NCBI GenBank assembly: GCA_014323795.1
Contig: JACONK010000018.1
Span: 248,001-312,000, forward strand
DNA: 64,000 bases
Origin: Paracoccaceae bacterium
GTDB lineage: Bacteria; Pseudomonadota; Alphaproteobacteria; Rhodobacterales; Rhodobacteraceae
Reading direction: 5' to 3'
The position numbers and the translations under genes are program-made. Below, piece after piece: positions 62,478 through 64,000 of the stretch; the first letter of the stretch is position 1, and each line of letters opens with the position of its first letter. Below the pieces are notes generated by a model. The model did not search any database and had not been told where the DNA came from. It saw only the letters and a program-made list of their open reading frames with translations.

Positions 62478-63707
62478 CTATTCCCGGTCCATCTGCCAGC
62501 CCAGATGATCGGCAACCGTGAAGATATCCTTGTCGCCGCGCCCGCACATGTTCATGACCAGGATATGATCCCCGGGCAGGGTCGGTGCCAGTTTGCGCAC
62601 ATGGGCCAGTGCGTGAGCTGGTTCAAGCGCGGGAATAATCCCTTCCGTCCGACAGCAAAACCGGAAGGCTTCGAGCGCCTCGTCATCCGTCACGCTGACA
62701 TACTCCGCCCGGCCGGCATCGTGCAGCCAGGCGTGCTCCGGCCCGATACCGGGATAATCGAGCCCCGCGGAAATCGAATGCCCTTCCAGGATCTGCCCGG
62801 CGGCATCTTGCAACAGATATGTCCGGTTGCCGTGCAGCACCCCCGGGCGCCCGCCGGTCAGCGATGCGCAATGCTCCATCCTGTCGTTCACACCCTTGCC
62901 ACCGGCCTCCACGCCGATGATGCGCACGGAAGGGTCATCAAGGAACGGATGGAACAGCCCCATGGCATTTGACCCGCCACCTATGCAGGCCACCAGGCTG
63001 TCGGGCAGGCGGTTTTCCGCCTCCTGTATCTGAGCCCTGGTCTCTTTGCCGATGATCGCCTGGAAATCACGCACCATGGCCGGATAGGGGTGCGGGCCAG
63101 CAACCGTACCGATGCAATAGAAGGTTTCATCCACATAGGTCACCCAGTCGCGCAGGGCATCGTTCATGGCGTCTTTCAGGGTTCCGCGGCCGGAAATGAC
63201 GGGTCTGACCTCTGCGCCCAGCATCTTCATCCGGAATACGTTCGGTTTCTGCCGCTCCACATCGTGGGCACCCATGTAAACGATGCACTTCAGCCCGAAC
63301 TTCGCGCAGACTGTCGCCGTCGCCACCCCGTGCTGGCCTGCACCGGTTTCCGCTATGATCCGCTGCTTGCCCATGCGCTTGGCAAGCAGGATCTGCCCCA
63401 GCACGTTGTTGATCTTGTGCGCACCGGTATGGTTCAGCTCATCGCGCTTGTAGTAGATCCTGGCCCCGCCAAGGGCTTCGGTCACGCGGGAGGCAAAATA
63501 GAGCGGCGACGGACGGCCCACGTAGTGCTTCCACAGGTGATCCATTTCCGCCCAGAAATCCGGATCTGTTCTGGCTTTATCATACTCTGCCTCAAGATCG
63601 AGTATCAGGGGCATCAGAGTCTCGGACACGAAGCGCCCGCCGAAATTGCCGAAACGGCCCTTTTCATCCGGACCGGTGGTGTAGGAATTGCGCATTTCAG
63701 CGGACAT
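62478..63707 (-). CDS. trpB: Tryptophan synthase beta chain
   Basis: A 409-residue PLP enzyme that joins indole and serine to tryptophan. [17 protein letters not shown] at the start, Lys98 in [12 protein letters not shown] as the PLP-binding lysine, the catalytic Glu in [11 protein letters not shown], and the phosphate-binding GGGSNAMG. Start at 63707 ([10 protein letters not shown]). It follows trpF on the same strand after about 150 bp, the normal alphaproteobacterial order; trpA is not directly downstream here. Confidence 0.97.
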   Translation of the reverse strand: MSAEMRNSYTTGPDEKGRFGNFGGRFVSETLMPLILDLEAEYDKARTDPDFWAEMDHLWKHYVGRPSPLYFASRVTEALGGARIYYKRDELNHTGAHKINNVLGQILLAKRMGKQRIIAETGAGQHGVATATVCAKFGLKCIVYMGAHDVERQKPNVFRMKMLGAEVRPVISGRGTLKDAMNDALRDWVTYVDETFYCIGTVAGPHPYPAMVRDFQAIIGKETRAQIQEAENRLPDSLVACIGGGSNAMGLFHPFLDDPSVRIIGVEAGGKGVNDRMEHCASLTGGRPGVLHGNRTYLLQDAAGQILEGHSISAGLDYPGIGPEHAWLHDAGRAEYVSVTDDEALEAFRFCCRTEGIIPALEPAHALAHVRKLAPTLPGDHILVMNMCGRGDKDIFTVADHLGWQMDRE

Positions 63708-63858
63708 CGCGCCCTCGCCTGGCTGACATGATCCGGAAATAGCCCGCTCCCTGCCGGGGTAAAGCCCCTCCCCCTGCGCCAAAATGGGCATGCCGGGGCT
63801 GCGGGATCGCTGGCGCGTATCGTACCCGGACCTGTCGGGATAAGGGTATTATGGCGGC

Positions 63859-64000
63859 TTACGGGCGCACGGGCACTGCCCGCCCCCCCAGGGCAGCCTG
63901 CAGAAAGGCACGGATGCGGGCCGGGTCTTTCACGCCGGGGCTGCTTTCCAGGCTGGAAGAGACATCCAGTTGGGTCACACCGGTCGCCGTGACAGCTGCT
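63859..64000 (-). CDS. trpF: Phosphoribosylanthranilate isomerase, C-terminal part
   Basis: About 46 residues at the window edge; the 5' part lies outside. The visible end reads VTQLDVSSSLESSPGVKDPA and RIRAFLQAALGG, which is the TrpF phosphate-binding and C-terminal block (DVSSGVESSPGxKD). It isomerises PRA to CdRP in tryptophan synthesis. Stop at 63859-63861; trpB follows. Confidence 0.9.
   Translation of the reverse strand, partial: AAVTATGVTQLDVSSSLESSPGVKDPARIRAFLQAALGGRAVPVRP

Noticed and set aside
62157-62972. Long plus-strand open frame (271 codons) with several cysteines
   Set aside because: It overlaps trpB on the opposite strand for most of its length and has no family resemblance; it is a GC-rich shadow frame.

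Overview
The window looks like chromosomal DNA of a marine alphaproteobacterium of the Rhodobacterales (roseobacter/Rhodobacteraceae type). Evidence: an RNase E with an acidic insert splitting its S1 domain, a free-standing corrinoid protein of the split methionine-synthase kind, plant-type GshA, a short class II NrdJ, DUF1489, the Hsp20-DUF1150 pair, a GT29-like gene beside waaA, and a trpF-trpB pair. No rRNA, tRNA, CRISPR array or complete mobile element was seen.

Layout. 1-6.1 kb: 5' part of thiN, a LysE exporter, prfB and rne. 6.5-15 kb: a DsbA-family protein, a decayed dctB kinase beside an intact dctD regulator, a decayed SABATH-type methyltransferase beside the corrinoid protein, then gshA, an rsmE stub and ubiA. 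15-24.7 kb: OmpA-like protein, coiled-coil membrane protein, gamma-glutamyltransferase, rpsD, a class II ribonucleotide reductase with an extra helix-turn-helix module, DUF1489, a small unknown protein and a voltage-gated sodium channel. 25-31 kb: cca-nudix pair, debris of an insertion sequence and a Doc toxin, argG, and a membrane protein gene broken by one TGA. 30.5-40 kb: an envelope cluster (lpxL, waaA, GT29, kdsD), recQ, yaaA, a periplasmic molybdopterin-fold protein and purE-purK. 40-45.7 kb: a heat-shock operon with a clear sigma-32 promoter, then a tight operon (racemase-fold enzyme, sulfotransferase, PAPS synthase) facing a LysR gene whose start codon lies in a perfect palindrome. 45.9-53 kb: alpha/beta hydrolase, tetR relic, two SDR enzymes, a HipA-like kinase coupled to a HIRAN protein, an IS3 relic and a double SnoaL protein. 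53-58.5 kb: a carbohydrate-type ABC transporter with a divergent LysR gene. 59-64 kb: trxB, an Lrp regulator, a VOC protein, trpB and the end of trpF.

The theme is gene decay. At least ten recognisable genes survive only as frameshifted, truncated or stop-interrupted remnants (HNH, dctB, SABATH methyltransferase, rsmE, lysE, doc, tetR, IS3, MFS tail, a second racemase-fold gene), and intergenic spacers of 300-1000 bp are common. Two further genes each carry one in-frame stop (TGA at 29900, TAG at 50581). This suggests relaxed selection, as in early genome reduction, although sequencing or assembly error must be excluded for the single-base lesions.

The most interesting intact units are the putative sulfonation operon at 41.3-45.7 kb, the NrdJ with an embedded Cro/CI-like module, and the HipA-like/HIRAN pair.
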